Notes under the pieces: generated by a model
Databases searched by the model: none
Told to the model about the DNA's origin: nothing
What the model saw: only the letters and a program-made list of their open reading frames with translations
Shown here: positions 63,570-64,000 of the stretch, one piece after another
How the letters are laid out: each line of letters begins with the position of its first letter
Numbering within the stretch: the stretch's first letter is position 1
Translations under genes and position numbers: made by a program
DNA from: Streptomyces monashensis
Lineage (GTDB): Bacteria; Actinomycetota; Actinomycetes; Streptomycetales; Streptomycetaceae
Direction: 5' to 3'
Assembly (NCBI RefSeq): GCF_001866665.1
Contig: NZ_MLYO01000063.1
Coordinates: forward strand, 124,001-188,000
DNA length: 64,000 nucleotides

Positions 63570-63690
63570 GGCCGCGGGACCGGGGCCACCGGCCTGGGCC
63601 ACGGACCGGAGGGGACCGGCCGGAGGGGACCGGCCCGTTCACAGCCATCGCCCTGCGTCAGCAGGGCGTTCAAGGGGGATTTGAGTACGT

Positions 63691-64000
63691 ATGGCCAATT
63701 TCTCGAAGTCGAACGTGCCGCAGTTCTCCATGGACGTCTACCAGAACGAGTACCTGCCGGAGGGCGGGCGCGAGGTCAACGCCATCGTCACCGTGACCGC
63801 GACCGGCGGCGGCACGGTCGGCGGCGCCGCGGCCCCGGCGTACCCGCGAGGCGGCGGCCCGTCCGCCGCCGTGGCGCTCATGGTCGACTGCTCGGGCTCC
63901 ATGGACTATCCGCCGACCAAGATGCGGGGCGCCCGCGACGCCACGGCCGCCGCGATCGACACCCTGCGCGACGGCACGCACTTCGCGGTGATCGGCGGCA
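63691..64000 (+). CDS. VWA domain protein (cut off by the window end)
   Basis: Only the first 103 residues are present. The start MANFSKSNVPQFSMDVYQNE is followed by a Gly/Ala-rich linker and a VWA domain beginning at ALMVDCSGSMDYPP; Asp66, Ser68 and Ser70 make the MIDAS metal motif. It follows the phosphatase gene by 121 bp. Related VWA proteins occur with PknG/PP2C genes in actinobacteria as a likely partner or target. Confidence 0.8.
   Translation, partial: MANFSKSNVPQFSMDVYQNEYLPEGGREVNAIVTVTATGGGTVGGAAAPAYPRGGGPSAAVALMVDCSGSMDYPPTKMRGARDATAAAIDTLRDGTHFAVIGG

Noticed and set aside
59688-63602. A 1304-codon open frame on the reverse strand opposite PknG and the phosphatase
   Set aside because: It is a GC-rich antisense shadow: low-complexity Arg/Gly/Ala/Val sequence with no motif, while the forward frames hold complete conserved domains.

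Overview
The window is high-GC (about 70 percent) DNA whose codon use and gene families are typical of Streptomyces. The gene families include XRE/DUF397 pairs, mycothiol-linked DsbA-like proteins, a CsnR-type chitosan-oligosaccharide locus, a SodF-type superoxide dismutase behind a Nur-like box, and PknG. Nothing points to a prophage, integrative element, CRISPR array, tRNA or rRNA. It looks like chromosomal core sequence with a few accessory insertions and decayed genes.

Layout. 1-3008: a partial membrane protein, an Eis-like acetyltransferase, and an rpiB/Nei pair. 3292-6703: an amino-acid permease, a decayed FAD-binding oxidoreductase carrying a TGA in place of a Trp codon plus a 32-bp hairpin insertion, and BioY. 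7029-13467: a sulfonate/organosulfur locus. It holds two short Cys-containing leader ORFs, a ROK-type regulator, an SsuA/SsuC/SsuB-type ABC transporter, an LLM flavin monooxygenase and a TauD-type dioxygenase. 13593-16501: a second permease, superoxide dismutase behind a Nur-type operator, and a DsbA-family protein. 16633-24600: aminopeptidase N, a DUF559-like protein, a secreted SGNH hydrolase, a glycosyltransferase, a secreted serine hydrolase, and the C-terminal remnant of a metallophosphoesterase. 24615-28612: NUDIX, PNPOx-like and VOC proteins, an ABATE/CGNR regulator with a shared palindromic operator, and an ECF sigma factor with its membrane partner. 28921-33800: aspartate-semialdehyde dehydrogenase facing a second aminopeptidase N across a 22-bp perfect hairpin, DUF1203 and a tiny secreted protein. 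33833-40957: LysR/EamA, then an FAD monooxygenase and a TetR regulator diverging across a five-copy operator array with a 14-bp register, an MmyB-type regulator and an MFS exporter. 41067-46677: a small membrane protein, MalQ preceded by a 50-residue repeat peptide, XRE/DUF397, an RsbW-like ATPase, a frameshifted small gene pair and an HNH nuclease. 47012-48877: an MscS channel and a Uma2 protein. 48976-55782: the six-gene csnR-csnEFGHK locus. 55954-64000: a signalling operon with GlnX-like and GlnH-like sensors, a coiled-coil protein, PknG, a zinc-ribbon PP2C phosphatase and a truncated VWA protein.

How the parts work together. In the organosulfur locus, the ABC transporter would import a sulfonate or related compound. 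The LLM monooxygenase and dioxygenase would desulfonate it, and the Cys-containing leaders would couple expression to cysteine supply. In the csn locus, the ROK repressor and its palindrome control uptake, phosphorylation (CsnK) and hydrolysis (CsnH) of glucosamine oligosaccharides. In the last operon, an extracytoplasmic amino-acid sensor pair would feed a kinase/phosphatase couple. The items most worth follow-up are the Cys leader upstream of the sulfonate transporter, the hairpin insertion in the oxidoreductase, the repeat peptide coupled to malQ, the 14-bp operator array, and the PknG/PP2C/VWA operon.
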